Positions 43,263 to 53,912 are shown, numbered from the stretch's first letter. The stretch: DNA of 64,000 bases from Winogradskyella pelagia (GCF_017581965.1 NZ_JAGEVF010000005.1:1-64000); one strand, 5' to 3'. Notes: a model not told the origin generated them from the letters alone. Numbers and translations: made by a program.

Positions 43263-43868
43263 ATGCTAATCATAGGAATTGCGGGAGGTACAGGTTGCGG
43301 CAAAACAACTGTTGTGAATACCATACTTAATGAGTTACCAGAAGGTGAGGTGGGCATTATTTCACAAGATTCTTATTACAAGGATACCTCCCACCTTAAC
43401 TTTGATGAACGTGTCCAAATTAATTTTGATCACCCGAGGTCCATAGATTTTGAACTTTTAATGGAACACCTCACAATTCTTAAAACAGGTAAACCTATTG
43501 ACCAGCCCGTCTATTCCTTCGTAAAACACAATAGAACGGGAGATACTATAAAAACGTACCCAAGAAAGGTTATGATTGTTGAGGGCATTCTTATTTTGTC
43601 CCATCCAGAGATAAGGGATTTATTTGATATTAAAATTTTTGTACATGCAGACTCAGACGAGCGTCTCATAAGGCGGCTTAAAAGAGATATTAACGAACGC
43701 GGCCGAAATATTGATGAAGTCTTAAACCGTTACCAAACCACGTTAAAACCCATGCACCAGCAATTTATTGAACCTATGAAAGAATATGCAGACATTATTA
43801 TTCCCAACAATAAATACAATACTGTTGCTGTTGACATTGTAAGAACTATCATCAATGAAAAACTATAA
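43263..43868 (+). CDS. udk: Uridine kinase
   Basis: Uridine kinase phosphorylates uridine and cytidine in pyrimidine salvage. The P-loop is GGTGCGKTT (residues 8-16). SQDSYYKD, NFDHPRSIDFELL, and RLIRRLKRDINERGR with YADIIIPN are all family signatures. The length (201) is usual. It starts three bases after the cytochrome gene's stop and overlaps the DivIC-like start by one base, so these genes share a transcript although their roles differ. Confidence 0.96.
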   Translation: MLIIGIAGGTGCGKTTVVNTILNELPEGEVGIISQDSYYKDTSHLNFDERVQINFDHPRSIDFELLMEHLTILKTGKPIDQPVYSFVKHNRTGDTIKTYPRKVMIVEGILILSHPEIRDLFDIKIFVHADSDERLIRRLKRDINERGRNIDEVLNRYQTTLKPMHQQFIEPMKEYADIIIPNNKYNTVAVDIVRTIINEKL

Positions 43869-44194
43869 TGGCTAAATTCAATTCTAAATATCTCAAACCT
43901 TTCAAAAACATCTACGTCCTTGTTTTGGTCGTCTTTGCCGTATGGATGATTTTTTTTGATGCGCACTCCTATCTCTTTCACAGAGAATTAAATGCAGACA
44001 TTAAAGAACTAGAATATCAAAAAGAACATTACAAGCAAGAAATGCAAAAAGACAACAAAGCTATTAGAGATCTTAGCACAGAAGATGGTGTTGAGCGAAC
44101 AGCTAGAGAGACCTATTACATGAAAAAACCAAACGAAGATATTTACATTATAGAATACGAAGACAGTCTTCCTAAACAAAATAAAAATGAGTAA
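43868..44194 (+). CDS. FtsB/DivIC-like septum-formation initiator protein
   Basis: This 108-residue single-pass membrane protein has a short cytosolic start (KFNSKYLKPFKNI), a membrane segment at about 14-32 (IYVLVLVVFAVWMIFF), and an extracytoplasmic coiled coil (HRELNADIKELEYQKEHYKQ). The conserved ERTARETYYMKKPNEDIYII closes the domain. FtsB/DivIC joins FtsL and FtsQ/DivIB in the divisome. It overlaps udk by one base and the mutA gene by eight bases; the udk-divIC-mutAB order is one I associate with Bacteroidota. Confidence 0.92.
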   Translation: MAKFNSKYLKPFKNIYVLVLVVFAVWMIFFDAHSYLFHRELNADIKELEYQKEHYKQEMQKDNKAIRDLSTEDGVERTARETYYMKKPNEDIYIIEYEDSLPKQNKNE

Positions 44195-45563
44195 ATCATT
44201 ATTTAACGAATTTGAATCCGTAACCTCCAAAGCTTGGAAACAAAAAATACAAGTGGACTTAAAAGGTGCGGATTACAACGACACGCTTATTTGGAACACC
44301 AATGATGGTATAGATGTAAAACCCTTTTATCATTCCGATGAATTTGAGGGCTTCCCAGATATTTCAAACACTCTAATCACCAATTGGAAGGCTTGCGAAA
44401 CTATACCTGTAAAAGACACGGAAACGGCCAATGAGAAGGCGCTAGATGCACTTAATCGCGGTGCTGAAAGCCTGCACTTTGTGCTCAAGGCTTCAGGAAC
44501 GGTTGTGAATGAGCTTCTAGAGAATATAGATATTTCAACAACACCTGTCTCAATAAGCTATAATAGTTTCTCGCAGGACGATTTAAACAATATACTGGGT
44601 ATTGATAAAACAGCATTTTCCAACCTTACCATTCATTTTGATTGTATTGGCCAATTAGGTAAAACAGGTAACTGGTTCTCCAACTTAAAAGAAGACCATT
44701 TACATTTAGAGCGCCTAGTAAAACTTGCAGGCCAATTAAGTATTAACTTAGAACATTATCAAAATGCAGGTGCTACCAATGTGCAACAATTAGCCTATGC
44801 GCTTGCTCACGCTAATGAATACCTCAACCATCTAGATGGCATTCTCAGTTCTCAAGAAAAGGAAAATCTAGCTATTTCATTTAATGTTGCAGTAGGCTCC
44901 AATTATTTCTTTGAAATCGCAAAACTAAGGGCTTTAAGACAACTTTGGAGTAGTTTAGCTTCTGAATATGGCATAAATACCAACTGCAGAATAAATACCA
45001 TACCTAGCAAGCGCAACAAAACGATTTACGATTATAACGTTAATCTATTACGTACAACCACCGAATGTATGAGCGCCATTTTAGGCGGTTCAGATATTGT
45101 ATCTAATTTGGCTTATGATGCTCTTTACCATGAGGACAATGAATTTGGTAGTCGCATTTCTAGAAACCAATTATTAATACTAAAGCACGAAAGCTATTTC
45201 GATAAGGTCAACAACCCTGCAGATGGCAGCTATTATATTGAATCCTTAACACAACAACTTGCGGAGAAAGCTTTAGAATTATTTAAGGATATCGAATCCA
45301 ATGGCGGCTTTTTAGCTCAATTAAAAGAAGGTACTATTCAACGAAAAATAAAGGAAAGTGCTGCGGTTGAACAGGCTGATTTTGAAAGTGGAAAGTTAGT
45401 GCTATTAGGTAGCAATAAGCATCCAAATCTAGACGATAAGATGAAAAATGATTTAGAAATCTCTCCATTTTTGAAACGAGTTAAAAGAAAAACACTTATT
45501 GAACCAATAATTGAAAAAAGACTATCTGAAAAATTGGAAATGAGTCGTTTAAATAAAGAGTGA
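44187..45563 (+). CDS. mutA: Methylmalonyl-CoA mutase small subunit
   Basis: The small subunit pairs with the catalytic MutB chain in the heterodimeric, B12-dependent isomerisation of methylmalonyl-CoA and succinyl-CoA. This 458-residue chain keeps the TIM-barrel fold (VAVGSNYFFEIAKLRALRQL, VNLLRTTTECMSAILGGSD, NNPADGSYYIESLTQQ) but ends before any B12-binding domain, so it is shorter than subunits that retain one (about 620 residues). It is structural rather than catalytic. mutB follows after 52 bp. Confidence 0.95.
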   Translation: MSKSLFNEFESVTSKAWKQKIQVDLKGADYNDTLIWNTNDGIDVKPFYHSDEFEGFPDISNTLITNWKACETIPVKDTETANEKALDALNRGAESLHFVLKASGTVVNELLENIDISTTPVSISYNSFSQDDLNNILGIDKTAFSNLTIHFDCIGQLGKTGNWFSNLKEDHLHLERLVKLAGQLSINLEHYQNAGATNVQQLAYALAHANEYLNHLDGILSSQEKENLAISFNVAVGSNYFFEIAKLRALRQLWSSLASEYGINTNCRINTIPSKRNKTIYDYNVNLLRTTTECMSAILGGSDIVSNLAYDALYHEDNEFGSRISRNQLLILKHESYFDKVNNPADGSYYIESLTQQLAEKALELFKDIESNGGFLAQLKEGTIQRKIKESAAVEQADFESGKLVLLGSNKHPNLDDKMKNDLEISPFLKRVKRKTLIEPIIEKRLSEKLEMSRLNKE

Positions 45564-45615
45564 AACTCACTATTGAAAAAAACTATAGTAGATTTTTACG
45601 TTAAAATTCACAACA

Positions 45616-47742
45616 ATGAACCGAAAAGACATCCAACATATCCGCATTAAAAATATACCATCAAAGAAAACCCAATCAAGTGCTACTGACTTTAAAACAG
45701 CCGAAGATATTTTTGTAAAATCAACCTATTCAAAATCGGATATTTTAAACTTAGAACATATAAATTTTGTTGCAGGGATTGCACCAAATTTAAGAGGTCC
45801 GTATTCCACCATGTACGTAAGACGCCCATGGACCATAAGACAATATGCAGGCTTCTCCACGGCAGAAGAAAGTAATGCCTTTTACAGACGTAATTTGGCG
45901 GCCGGTCAAAAAGGGCTCTCCGTAGCGTTTGACTTGGCGACACATCGTGGTTATGATTCCGATCACGAGCGAGTTGTGGGTGATGTCGGAAAAGCTGGTG
46001 TGGCCATAGATTCAGTCGAAGACATGAAAGTACTCTTCGACCAAATCCCTTTAGATCAAATGTCGGTTTCTATGACTATGAACGGTGCTGTATTGCCTAT
46101 TATGGCTTTTTACATTGTCGCCGCAGAGGAACAAGGTGTTAAACCCGAACAACTTGCAGGCACCATACAGAACGATATCCTTAAGGAGTTTATGGTGCGT
46201 AACACCTATATCTATCCTCCTACACCATCAATGAAGATTATCTCAGACATTTTTGAATATACTAGTAAAAATATGCCGCGGTTTAATAGCATAAGCATTT
46301 CTGGATACCATATGCAAGAGGCCGGAGCGACCTGTGATATTGAATTGGCTTATACCTTGGCTGATGGATTAGAGTATATTAGAAAAGGTTTGGAAGCAGG
46401 TATGGATATTGACACCTTTGCCCCTCGCCTCTCTTTCTTTTGGGCTATAGGCATGAATCATTTTATGGAAATTGCCAAAATGCGTGCTGCACGCCTATTA
46501 TGGGCCAAATTGGTAAAGCAATTCAATCCAAAAAACCCAAAGTCCTTAGCCCTAAGAACTCATAGCCAAACATCTGGTTGGAGTTTAACAGAGCAAGACC
46601 CCTTTAACAATGTAGCACGTACGTGTATCGAAGCAGCTGCTGCCGCTTTCGGCGGTACTCAAAGTTTACATACTAACGCCTTAGATGAGGCTATTGCCTT
46701 ACCAACCGATTTTTCGGCACGTATTGCGAGAAATACTCAAATATACCTTCAGGAAGAAACACATATCACAAAAACGGTAGATCCGTGGGCAGGAAGCTAC
46801 TATGTGGAGAAACTAACGCATGACATCGCACAAAGAGCATGGCAACTTATTGAAGAGGTTGAAGAGTTAGGAGGTATGACCAAAGCTATTGAAGCAGGAA
46901 TTCCTAAACTTAGAATTGAGGAGGCAGCAGCCCGAAAACAAGCGCGGATTGATTCTGGGCAAGATATTATCGTTGGTGTAAATAAATATCAGTTAGAACA
47001 AGAAGATCCACTTCACATCTTGGAAGTGGACAACCAGACCGTTCGCACTCAACAAATAGATTCATTAAATCGCTTAAAAGCCAAACGTGATACCGACAAA
47101 GTAAAAAAGGCCCTGGTAAAACTAACGGCTGCAGCACAAACAGGTGAGGAAAATTTATTAGCTTTAGCTGTAGATGCAGCAAGGAAAAGAGCCACCTTGG
47201 GCGAAATTAGTGATGCCTTGGAAGCTGAATTCGGACGCTACAAAGCACAAATTAAATCATTTTCAGGAGTGTACAGTAAAGAGATTAAAGACGATAAAAG
47301 CTTTGAGAAAGCTAGGACCTTAGCCGACCAATTTGCAGAGCAAGACGGTCGCAGACCACGTATTATGATAGCCAAAATGGGGCAAGATGGTCACGATCGA
47401 GGCGCAAAGGTTGTGGCTACCGGTTATGCTGATGTTGGCTTTGATGTTGACATTGGCCCTTTATTCCAAACACCAGCGGAAGCAGCTAAACAAGCTGTAG
47501 AAAATGATGTGCATATTTTAGGTGTATCCTCATTAGCAGCAGGTCACAAAACCTTAGTGCCACAAGTTATTGAAGAACTTAAAAACTACGGACGAGAAGA
47601 TATAATGGTGATTGTTGGTGGCGTAATCCCAAAACAAGACTATCAATATTTATTTGATGCTGGTGCCGTAGCCGTATTTGGACCAGGCACTAAAATTAGC
47701 GAGGCAGCCATTAAGATTTTAGAGATTTTGATTGATGAATAA
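45616..47742 (+). CDS. mutB: Methylmalonyl-CoA mutase large (catalytic) subunit
   Basis: MutB interconverts (R)-methylmalonyl-CoA and succinyl-CoA with adenosylcobalamin, linking propionyl-CoA from odd-chain fatty acids, valine and isoleucine to the citric acid cycle. Residues about 70-560 are the substrate barrel ([46 protein letters not shown]). The B12 domain is at about 580-708, with Asp-591-x-His-593-x-x-Gly-596 ([11 protein letters not shown]) holding the His that coordinates cobalt. Length (708) is normal. Neither the epimerase nor the MeaB chaperone gene is in the window. Confidence 0.97.
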   Translation: MNRKDIQHIRIKNIPSKKTQSSATDFKTAEDIFVKSTYSKSDILNLEHINFVAGIAPNLRGPYSTMYVRRPWTIRQYAGFSTAEESNAFYRRNLAAGQKGLSVAFDLATHRGYDSDHERVVGDVGKAGVAIDSVEDMKVLFDQIPLDQMSVSMTMNGAVLPIMAFYIVAAEEQGVKPEQLAGTIQNDILKEFMVRNTYIYPPTPSMKIISDIFEYTSKNMPRFNSISISGYHMQEAGATCDIELAYTLADGLEYIRKGLEAGMDIDTFAPRLSFFWAIGMNHFMEIAKMRAARLLWAKLVKQFNPKNPKSLALRTHSQTSGWSLTEQDPFNNVARTCIEAAAAAFGGTQSLHTNALDEAIALPTDFSARIARNTQIYLQEETHITKTVDPWAGSYYVEKLTHDIAQRAWQLIEEVEELGGMTKAIEAGIPKLRIEEAAARKQARIDSGQDIIVGVNKYQLEQEDPLHILEVDNQTVRTQQIDSLNRLKAKRDTDKVKKALVKLTAAAQTGEENLLALAVDAARKRATLGEISDALEAEFGRYKAQIKSFSGVYSKEIKDDKSFEKARTLADQFAEQDGRRPRIMIAKMGQDGHDRGAKVVATGYADVGFDVDIGPLFQTPAEAAKQAVENDVHILGVSSLAAGHKTLVPQVIEELKNYGREDIMVIVGGVIPKQDYQYLFDAGAVAVFGPGTKISEAAIKILEILIDE

Positions 47743-47785
47743 ATAGCTCAATTATTTTTTAGTCACTAGAACAATTCAATCTAAA

Positions 47786-48170
47786 ATGAAAAAAGCACTT
47801 GCTTTCTATACACTAATTGCAGCTATAAGTATTAACAACTGCAGCAGCAATAAACCTTTTGAAAATCGGAAAGCAAGGACTAAAGTGGATTACCGGTCAA
47901 GGGTTTTATAAGAACCCGTTTAAAGGAGAATGGCTAACCAACTCAAAATATGACAAAAATAAGTATGCGATTTTTCAAGAAATCTCATATACCCTATTTA
48001 TTGATAACAGATATGTTCTTGATGAATTAAAAAAAGATGGCATATTTATTTATTTCGACAAGTCCGTTACAAAAGGGAGATTAACAACCCTAAACAAAAA
48101 GGAAATTGCTATACTTTGGGGCGATAAAGAACCGAAAGAAAGGATTAAATATTACAGACCTTTAAATTAA
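47786..48170 (+). pseudogene. Frameshifted small lipoprotein gene
   Basis: A typical lipoprotein start (ATG 47786: MKKALAFYTLIAAISINNCS) runs into a stop after about 41 codons, while a body of about 100 codons continues in the +1 frame to 48170 (TTG 47859 is the only start there). The second frame encodes GLKWITGQGFYKNPFKGEWL and ends RIKYYRPLN. Joining the frames near 47868-47874 (within CGGAAAGCAAGG) would give one lipoprotein of about 128 residues. I do not recognise the family. It could be a decayed gene, a sequencing error or, less likely, recoding. Confidence 0.6.
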
Positions 48171-48257
48171 GAAAATACTTTATTAATAGTATTCAAATTG
48201 AAGGTATCAGAACTTTTTTATCATTATTTAATATACTAATTAGAAGAATCAAATTCT

Positions 48258-49139
48258 ATGCAAAACACTCAAAAAATGCTCCGCGACGAAGCTCTCAAAG
48301 GAAAAACCATAGTAGTTACTGGTGGTGGTAGTGGTCTCGGTAAAGCTATGACCAAATACTTTTTAGAATTGGGCGCTAATGTGGCCATTACTTCCAGAAA
48401 TTTCGAGAAACTACAAAACACTGCTAAGGAACTAGAAGAAGAATCTGGTGGTAAATGTTTGCCAGTGCAATGTGACGTGCGCGAGTACCACCAAGTTGAG
48501 GCCATGCGAGATGCCGTAATTGCCCATTTTGGTAAAGTAGATGTTTTACTTAATAATGCTGCCGGAAATTTCATTTCCCCTACGGAACGTTTATCTCATA
48601 GAGCCTTTGATGTTATTATTGATATTGTGCTTAAAGGCACTAAAAACTGTATTCTCGCTTTTGGTAAACACTGGATAGACAGCAAGCAAACCAATACTAA
48701 TGTACTCAATATTGTTACCACCTACTCTTGGACGGGCTCTGGGTATGTGGTACCAAGTGCGGCAGCCAAAGCTGGTGTTTTAGCTATGACACGCAGCTTA
48801 GCTGTAGAATGGGCAAAATACGGCATGCGCTTTAATGCGATTGCACCTGGTCCTTTCCCCACTAAAGGCGCTTGGGACCGTTTAATGCCAGGCAACCTTC
48901 AAGAAAAATTTGATATGGCTAAAAAAGTGCCGCTTCAACGTGTTGGAGATCATCAAGAACTCGCCAATCTTGCAGCATATTTGGTGTCCGATTTCTCAGC
49001 ATACATTAACGGTGAAGTTGTTACTATCGATGGTGGCGAATGGCTTATGGGAGCCGGAGAGTTTAATATGCTTTCTGAAATCCCTGAATCACTTTGGGAC
49101 GAGCTGGAGAAAATGATTAGGGCAAAGAAAAATAAGTAA
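48258..49139 (+). CDS. 2,4-dienoyl-CoA reductase-type SDR
   Basis: This 293-residue short-chain dehydrogenase removes double bonds from dienoyl-CoA during breakdown of unsaturated fatty acids. The NADPH motif is TGGGSGLGKAM near residue 21, NNAAGNF marks the central strand, and the active-site segment TYSWTGSGYVVPSAAAKAGV closely follows that of mitochondrial and peroxisomal 2,4-dienoyl-CoA reductases (DECR). The closing NAIAPGPFPTKGAWDRLMP also matches. Position near mutAB suits a fatty-acid oxidation role. This is distinct from the flavin-iron-sulfur FadH of E. coli. Confidence 0.9.
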   Translation: MQNTQKMLRDEALKGKTIVVTGGGSGLGKAMTKYFLELGANVAITSRNFEKLQNTAKELEEESGGKCLPVQCDVREYHQVEAMRDAVIAHFGKVDVLLNNAAGNFISPTERLSHRAFDVIIDIVLKGTKNCILAFGKHWIDSKQTNTNVLNIVTTYSWTGSGYVVPSAAAKAGVLAMTRSLAVEWAKYGMRFNAIAPGPFPTKGAWDRLMPGNLQEKFDMAKKVPLQRVGDHQELANLAAYLVSDFSAYINGEVVTIDGGEWLMGAGEFNMLSEIPESLWDELEKMIRAKKNK

Positions 49140-49263
49140 AGTCCACATTGGTTTTAAATTAAGGAGCGCATTAAAAAATAGTTAAACTTTTTAGGAATGT
49201 CCTAATTAACTGTGCTTTCTACTTATATTTAAGGAATTTTCTTATAAACTTAAACCATCAATC

Positions 49264-52116
49264 ATGATAAAATTATGGAAAGGTGCACTTCACGCACTAC
49301 TACTGTTCTGTTTTTTGGGAACATCGACTGTAACATCCCAAAACCCGGTAAATCAGAAAACGGGCTCTATACCATCTGAACAACTACCAATTACTCCCGA
49401 AGTTAAAATAGGTCAACTAGAAAATGGCCTTACGTATTACATTCAAAACAATGGTAAACCAGAAGATAAGGTAGAACTGCGCTTAGCCATAAAGGCTGGG
49501 TCTATCCTAGAGACAGATGACCAAGTTGGTCTTGCCCATTTTATGGAGCACATGAATTTTAACGGAACGACCAACTTCAAAAAAAATGAACTCGTAGATT
49601 ACCTTCAAGGTATTGGTATTGAGTTTGGTGCTGATTTAAACGCTTATACCAGTTTTGACGAGACGGTTTACATTCTACCTATTCCTAGTGATGACCCAGA
49701 AAAGTTAGATAAAGGCTTTCAAATTCTTAACGATTGGGCAGGAAATGCCCTACTAACTGCCGAAGATATTGATGATGAGCGTGGCGTAGTTATTGAAGAA
49801 TACCGCACAAGACTAGGGGCAGCAACCCGTATGCAATCTAAATATTTGGATAAAGTAGCCTATAAATCGCGCTATGCGGACCGTTTACCAATCGGAACGA
49901 AAGAAAATTTAGAAACATTTAAATATGAAAGCTTACGTCGTTTTCAAGAAGATTGGTACCGCCCAAATTTAATGGCCGTTATTGCTGTTGGCGATTTAGA
50001 TGTTGAAACCTTAGAGAAAAAAATAAAGGAAAACTTTGGTAATCTTACCAATCCGGATAATCCAAAACCGAGAACCGAATATGGCTCAGAAAACCACGAA
50101 GAAACCTTTGTGGCTATTGAATGGGATGAGGAAGCTACAAATAGCCAAGTACAAATTTATTATAAAGATAAAGGAGACGTTAAGAAAACCAAAACTGTAA
50201 AAGACTACAGAGACAATATGGTAGAGGGCTTATTTTCACAAATGATAAATAATCGGCTCAATGAATACACCAACAAGCCCAACCCACCATTTCTTTTTGG
50301 ATTTTCCTATCATGGTGGTATCATAGGGAACAAAGAGGCTTATCAGTCTTTTGCGCAAACCAATGAGACCGGGCAATTAGAAGCATTAAAAGTTCTCTTA
50401 GAAGAAAACGAACGCGTTAAACGTTATGGCTTTAAAGCCACAGAATTAGAACGTGCCAAGAAAGATTATTTAGCCAGGCTAGAACGCCAGTTTAAGGATA
50501 AGGATAAGCGTGAGTCTAATAGAATTGTTGGCGCTTACATTCAACATTTTTTAAGACAAAGCCCTGTCCCAGGAATAGAGTGGTCTTACAACTATTCAAA
50601 ATCAGAATTACCTAATATAACATTAGAAGAAGTTAATGCATTAATCGTACCGTTTTTGCACGATGATAATCGCTTGGTTGTATTAACAGGTCCTAAAAAA
50701 GAAGGATTGACAAAAGTTACCGAGGAAGAAGTTATTTCACTTCTAGAAAGCGTAAAATCTTCTGATATCAAAGACTACGAAGACGAAGCCGTACGTTCTG
50801 AAATGATGGCGGTGAAACCAACTAAGGGTAACGTAGTTTCTAAAGAAACATTATATGAAGGTCAGATAAACGAAATTACACGTATGACCCTAAGCAACGG
50901 TGCTACCGTTACTTACAAAAAGACAGACTTTAAAAATGACGAAGTACTCTTTGAAGCTTTTAGTTATGGTGGTACATCGTTGTACTCAACCGAAGAATTA
51001 AAGCAAACGTCAAGTGCAAATGGTGGTCTTTTTGAAGCAGGTGTAGATGGCCTTACCAAGAACGACATGACTAAAATGATGTCTGGAAAAATTGCAAGCG
51101 TGAGACCTTACATAAGAGGAAATGACGAAGGTATGCGCGGAAATTCTACACCAAAAGATTTAGAGACCCTATTTCAAATGGTGCATCTTTATTTTACTAA
51201 GCTAGATAAGGATGAAGAGGCTTTTGCTTCCTATATTAGTAAGCAAAAGGCATTTTTAGGTAACATCTTGTCTAATCCTAACATATCCTTTTCCATAGCA
51301 TTAGGTGAATTTTTAAATGAAGGTAACCCGAGATATTTTGGTTTCCCTAAACCTGAAGATTTTGATAATGCCAACTACGATTTGGCTTACGAAAAATTTA
51401 AGGAACGCTTTGCCAATGCTGGTGATTTTAACTTCTATTTTGTAGGTAACATCGATGAAGCCCAACTAAAAGATTTGGCTGAGACATATATTGCGTCACT
51501 GCCAGGGAGTGCAACTAAAGAAATGTATAAAACGTTTGACTTTAGACCAAAGTCTGGCGCGCATGAGTTTACCTTTAAAAAAGGAACGGAACCGAAAAGT
51601 CAGGTTAATCTAATTTTCAGTGGTGATACCAAATATGATGTTGAAGAAGCAAGAGCTATGACAGCTTTGGGAGAAATTCTAAGCATTAAACTTATTGAAA
51701 AACTTAGAGAAGAAGAAGGTGGTGTATATGGTGCTGGAGCAAGAGGTTCTATTAGCAAAACCCCTTATGGCAGATTTAACTTTAGTATCTCTTTCCCATG
51801 TGCACCAGAAAATGCGGAGAAATTGGCAGATGCTTCTATTGCGGAATTACAGAAGATTATTAAAGATGGTCCAACAGCAGAAGACTTAGATAAGGTTAAA
51901 AAAGCCCAATTACTTTCGAGAAAAGATGAACTAGAACAAAATAGATTCTGGATGTCTTTTATTAGAAATGCAGATTATAATAAATCTGACTTTAACAATG
52001 TGGTAAACTATGAAGAGAACATCAACGCCATTACAGCTGCAGATGTGCAAGCTGTAGGTAAGAAATATTTAAACGATGGATTCATAAAAGCTATTCTTCT
52101 TCCAGAAGACCAATAA
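49264..52116 (+). CDS. Exported M16-family zinc metallopeptidase
   Basis: This 950-residue protein has a signal peptide (ALHALLLFCFLGTSTVTSQ) and two fused M16 halves, each a pair of domains. The active half has the inverted zinc motif His-92-Phe-Met-Glu-95-His-96 (AHFMEHMNF) with the third ligand Glu-172 in DDERGVVIEEYRTR, exactly the usual spacing. The second half (from about 530, MTLSNGATVTYKKTD) lacks the zinc site, as expected, and carries the arginine/tyrosine-type GVYGAGARGS substrate loop. It likely degrades peptides in the periplasm. It has its own terminator. Confidence 0.95.
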   Translation: MIKLWKGALHALLLFCFLGTSTVTSQNPVNQKTGSIPSEQLPITPEVKIGQLENGLTYYIQNNGKPEDKVELRLAIKAGSILETDDQVGLAHFMEHMNFNGTTNFKKNELVDYLQGIGIEFGADLNAYTSFDETVYILPIPSDDPEKLDKGFQILNDWAGNALLTAEDIDDERGVVIEEYRTRLGAATRMQSKYLDKVAYKSRYADRLPIGTKENLETFKYESLRRFQEDWYRPNLMAVIAVGDLDVETLEKKIKENFGNLTNPDNPKPRTEYGSENHEETFVAIEWDEEATNSQVQIYYKDKGDVKKTKTVKDYRDNMVEGLFSQMINNRLNEYTNKPNPPFLFGFSYHGGIIGNKEAYQSFAQTNETGQLEALKVLLEENERVKRYGFKATELERAKKDYLARLERQFKDKDKRESNRIVGAYIQHFLRQSPVPGIEWSYNYSKSELPNITLEEVNALIVPFLHDDNRLVVLTGPKKEGLTKVTEEEVISLLESVKSSDIKDYEDEAVRSEMMAVKPTKGNVVSKETLYEGQINEITRMTLSNGATVTYKKTDFKNDEVLFEAFSYGGTSLYSTEELKQTSSANGGLFEAGVDGLTKNDMTKMMSGKIASVRPYIRGNDEGMRGNSTPKDLETLFQMVHLYFTKLDKDEEAFASYISKQKAFLGNILSNPNISFSIALGEFLNEGNPRYFGFPKPEDFDNANYDLAYEKFKERFANAGDFNFYFVGNIDEAQLKDLAETYIASLPGSATKEMYKTFDFRPKSGAHEFTFKKGTEPKSQVNLIFSGDTKYDVEEARAMTALGEILSIKLIEKLREEEGGVYGAGARGSISKTPYGRFNFSISFPCAPENAEKLADASIAELQKIIKDGPTAEDLDKVKKAQLLSRKDELEQNRFWMSFIRNADYNKSDFNNVVNYEENINAITAADVQAVGKKYLNDGFIKAILLPEDQ

Positions 52117-52134
52117 AAGCTTAAAAAATAGATG

Positions 52135-52161
52135 AAAAGGCGGTATTCAACCGCCTTTTTT
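52135..52161 (+). terminator. Intrinsic terminator after the M16 peptidase gene
   Basis: A 10-bp stem (AAAAGGCGGT / ACCGCCTTTT) with a 5-base loop ends in a T-run, about 20 bp after the stop codon. Confidence 0.9.
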
Positions 52162-52242
52162 GTTTAACCAATGTTAACAACTTCCGTTTTCTAAACCCAT
52201 AATTAATTGTATTTTTAAACCCTTATAAAACCAAATCTTTTA

Positions 52243-53010
52243 ATGGGTAAAATTATTGCAATTGCTAATCAAAAGGGAGGTGTAGGTAAGACTACAACCT
52301 CCGTTAATTTAGCCGCTTCTTTGGGCGTACTCGAAAAAAAAGTCCTACTTATAGATGCCGATCCACAAGCCAACGCAAGTTCTGGGTTAGGGATAGATGT
52401 AGACACTGTAGAAATTGGCTCCTATCAAGTGCTGGAGCTTACTAAAACAGCTAAAGAGGCTATTGTAGCGTCAAACGCACCTAATGTCGATGTAATTCCA
52501 GCTCATATAGACCTTGTTGCCATTGAAATTGAACTCGTTGACAAGGATGATCGCGAATACATGCTAAAAAAAGCATTGGAAGAGATAAAATCCGAGTATG
52601 ATTATATCCTTATTGATTGTGCGCCCTCGTTAGGGCTCCTAACTTTAAATGCTTTAACAGCTTCAGATTCTGTTATTATTCCTATTCAATGCGAGTACTT
52701 CGCATTAGAAGGGTTAGGGAAATTGTTAAATACTATTAAAAGCGTACAGAAAGTACATAATGAAGCGTTAGATATAGAAGGTTTACTTCTTACAATGTTT
52801 GATAGCCGTTTACGCTTGTCTAACCAAGTTGTTGAAGAGGTACAAAAGCATTTTACTGATATGGTTTTTGAAACCATCATTCAGAGAAATGTAAGACTCG
52901 GAGAAGCGCCAAGTTATGGCGAAAGTATCATAAATTATGATGTAAGCAGCAAAGGTGCGGCCAATTACCTTAGCTTAGCTAAAGAGCTTATTAAGAAAAA
53001 TGAATTGTAA
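52243..53010 (+). CDS. parA: Chromosome-partitioning ATPase ParA (Soj)
   Basis: ParA is the Walker-type ATPase that moves ParB-bound origin DNA. The 255-residue protein has the deviant Walker A NQKGGVGKTTTSVNLAA (from residue 9), DADPQANASSGLG as the A' motif, and DYILIDCAPSLGLLT as Walker B. The length and absence of an N-terminal helix-turn-helix mark it as the chromosomal Soj type rather than a plasmid ParA. The stop codon overlaps the parB start by one base. I could not see a parS site by eye. Confidence 0.96.
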   Translation: MGKIIAIANQKGGVGKTTTSVNLAASLGVLEKKVLLIDADPQANASSGLGIDVDTVEIGSYQVLELTKTAKEAIVASNAPNVDVIPAHIDLVAIEIELVDKDDREYMLKKALEEIKSEYDYILIDCAPSLGLLTLNALTASDSVIIPIQCEYFALEGLGKLLNTIKSVQKVHNEALDIEGLLLTMFDSRLRLSNQVVEEVQKHFTDMVFETIIQRNVRLGEAPSYGESIINYDVSSKGAANYLSLAKELIKKNEL

Positions 53011-53912
53011 TGGCAAAGGCAACTAAAAAACAAGCGTTGGGACGAGGGCTATCTGCCTTGTTAAAAGACCCAAATAATGATATATCTTCAGCAGAAGATA
53101 AGAATGCAGATAAGGTTGTTGGTAATATTGTAGAATTGGATATTACGAGTATTGAGGTTAACCCCTTTCAACCAAGGACTAACTTCAACGAAGATACTTT
53201 AAAGGAATTGGCATCGTCTATTAGGGAATTAGGCGTTATACAACCAATTACAGTTCGAAAACTTGCCTTTAATAAATACCAGTTGGTCTCTGGTGAGCGT
53301 CGCTATAGAGCTTCTAAATTAATTGGACTAGAGACTATCCCAGCTTATATTAGAATCGCTAATGATCAAGAATCTTTAGAAATGGCATTGGTTGAAAATA
53401 TTCAACGCCAAGACCTTGACCCTATTGAGATTGCTCTTTCCTACCAGCGCCTAATTGAAGAAATACAGCTTACTCAAGAACAATTGAGCGAACGCGTCGG
53501 TAAAAAACGCTCTACTATCGCAAATTATTTAAGACTTTTAAAGTTAGATCCTATCATCCAAACCGGAATGCGAGATGGTTTCATTACAATGGGTCACGGA
53601 AGAGCAATGGTCAATATCGAAAAGTCTATAGATCAATTAGAGGTTTACGAAAAAGTAATAAGCAATAAATTATCTGTTAGGGCAACCGAGCAACTCGTTA
53701 AAAACTTAAACGGTAAGGATAGTAATAGCGAGGTTAGTAATAAACAGGAAATCCCTAAGTATATCAAAAAAGGAATCAAAGACTTTTCTGAGTATTTTGG
53801 TCATAAAATCGCTGTAAAAATGGGTAAAGGTGGAAGTGGTAAAATAACTATTCCATTTCATTCCGAAGAAGACTTCAATCGTATAAAAAAATTAGTTCAA
53901 CGTGCTAAATAG
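53010..53912 (+). CDS. parB: Chromosome-partitioning protein ParB (Spo0J)
   Basis: ParB is the parS-binding CTP-dependent clamp that loads at the origin. The 300-residue protein begins with KKQALGRGLSALL, then has the ParB/Srx domain (VELDITSIEVNPFQPRTNFN, LVSGERRYRASKLIGL) containing the CTP-binding GERRYRA and the ENIQRQDL motif. A helix-turn-helix follows (LSERVGKKRSTIANYLRLL, FITMGHGRAM), and a C-terminal dimerisation segment ends the protein. It overlaps parA by one base and the DUF5683 gene by 11 bp. Confidence 0.97.
   Translation: MAKATKKQALGRGLSALLKDPNNDISSAEDKNADKVVGNIVELDITSIEVNPFQPRTNFNEDTLKELASSIRELGVIQPITVRKLAFNKYQLVSGERRYRASKLIGLETIPAYIRIANDQESLEMALVENIQRQDLDPIEIALSYQRLIEEIQLTQEQLSERVGKKRSTIANYLRLLKLDPIIQTGMRDGFITMGHGRAMVNIEKSIDQLEVYEKVISNKLSVRATEQLVKNLNGKDSNSEVSNKQEIPKYIKKGIKDFSEYFGHKIAVKMGKGGSGKITIPFHSEEDFNRIKKLVQRAK

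Noticed and set aside
52117-52242. A parS site near parAB
   Set aside because: I looked for the TGTTtCACGTGaAACA-type palindrome around parAB and did not see one; it may lie elsewhere in the genome.
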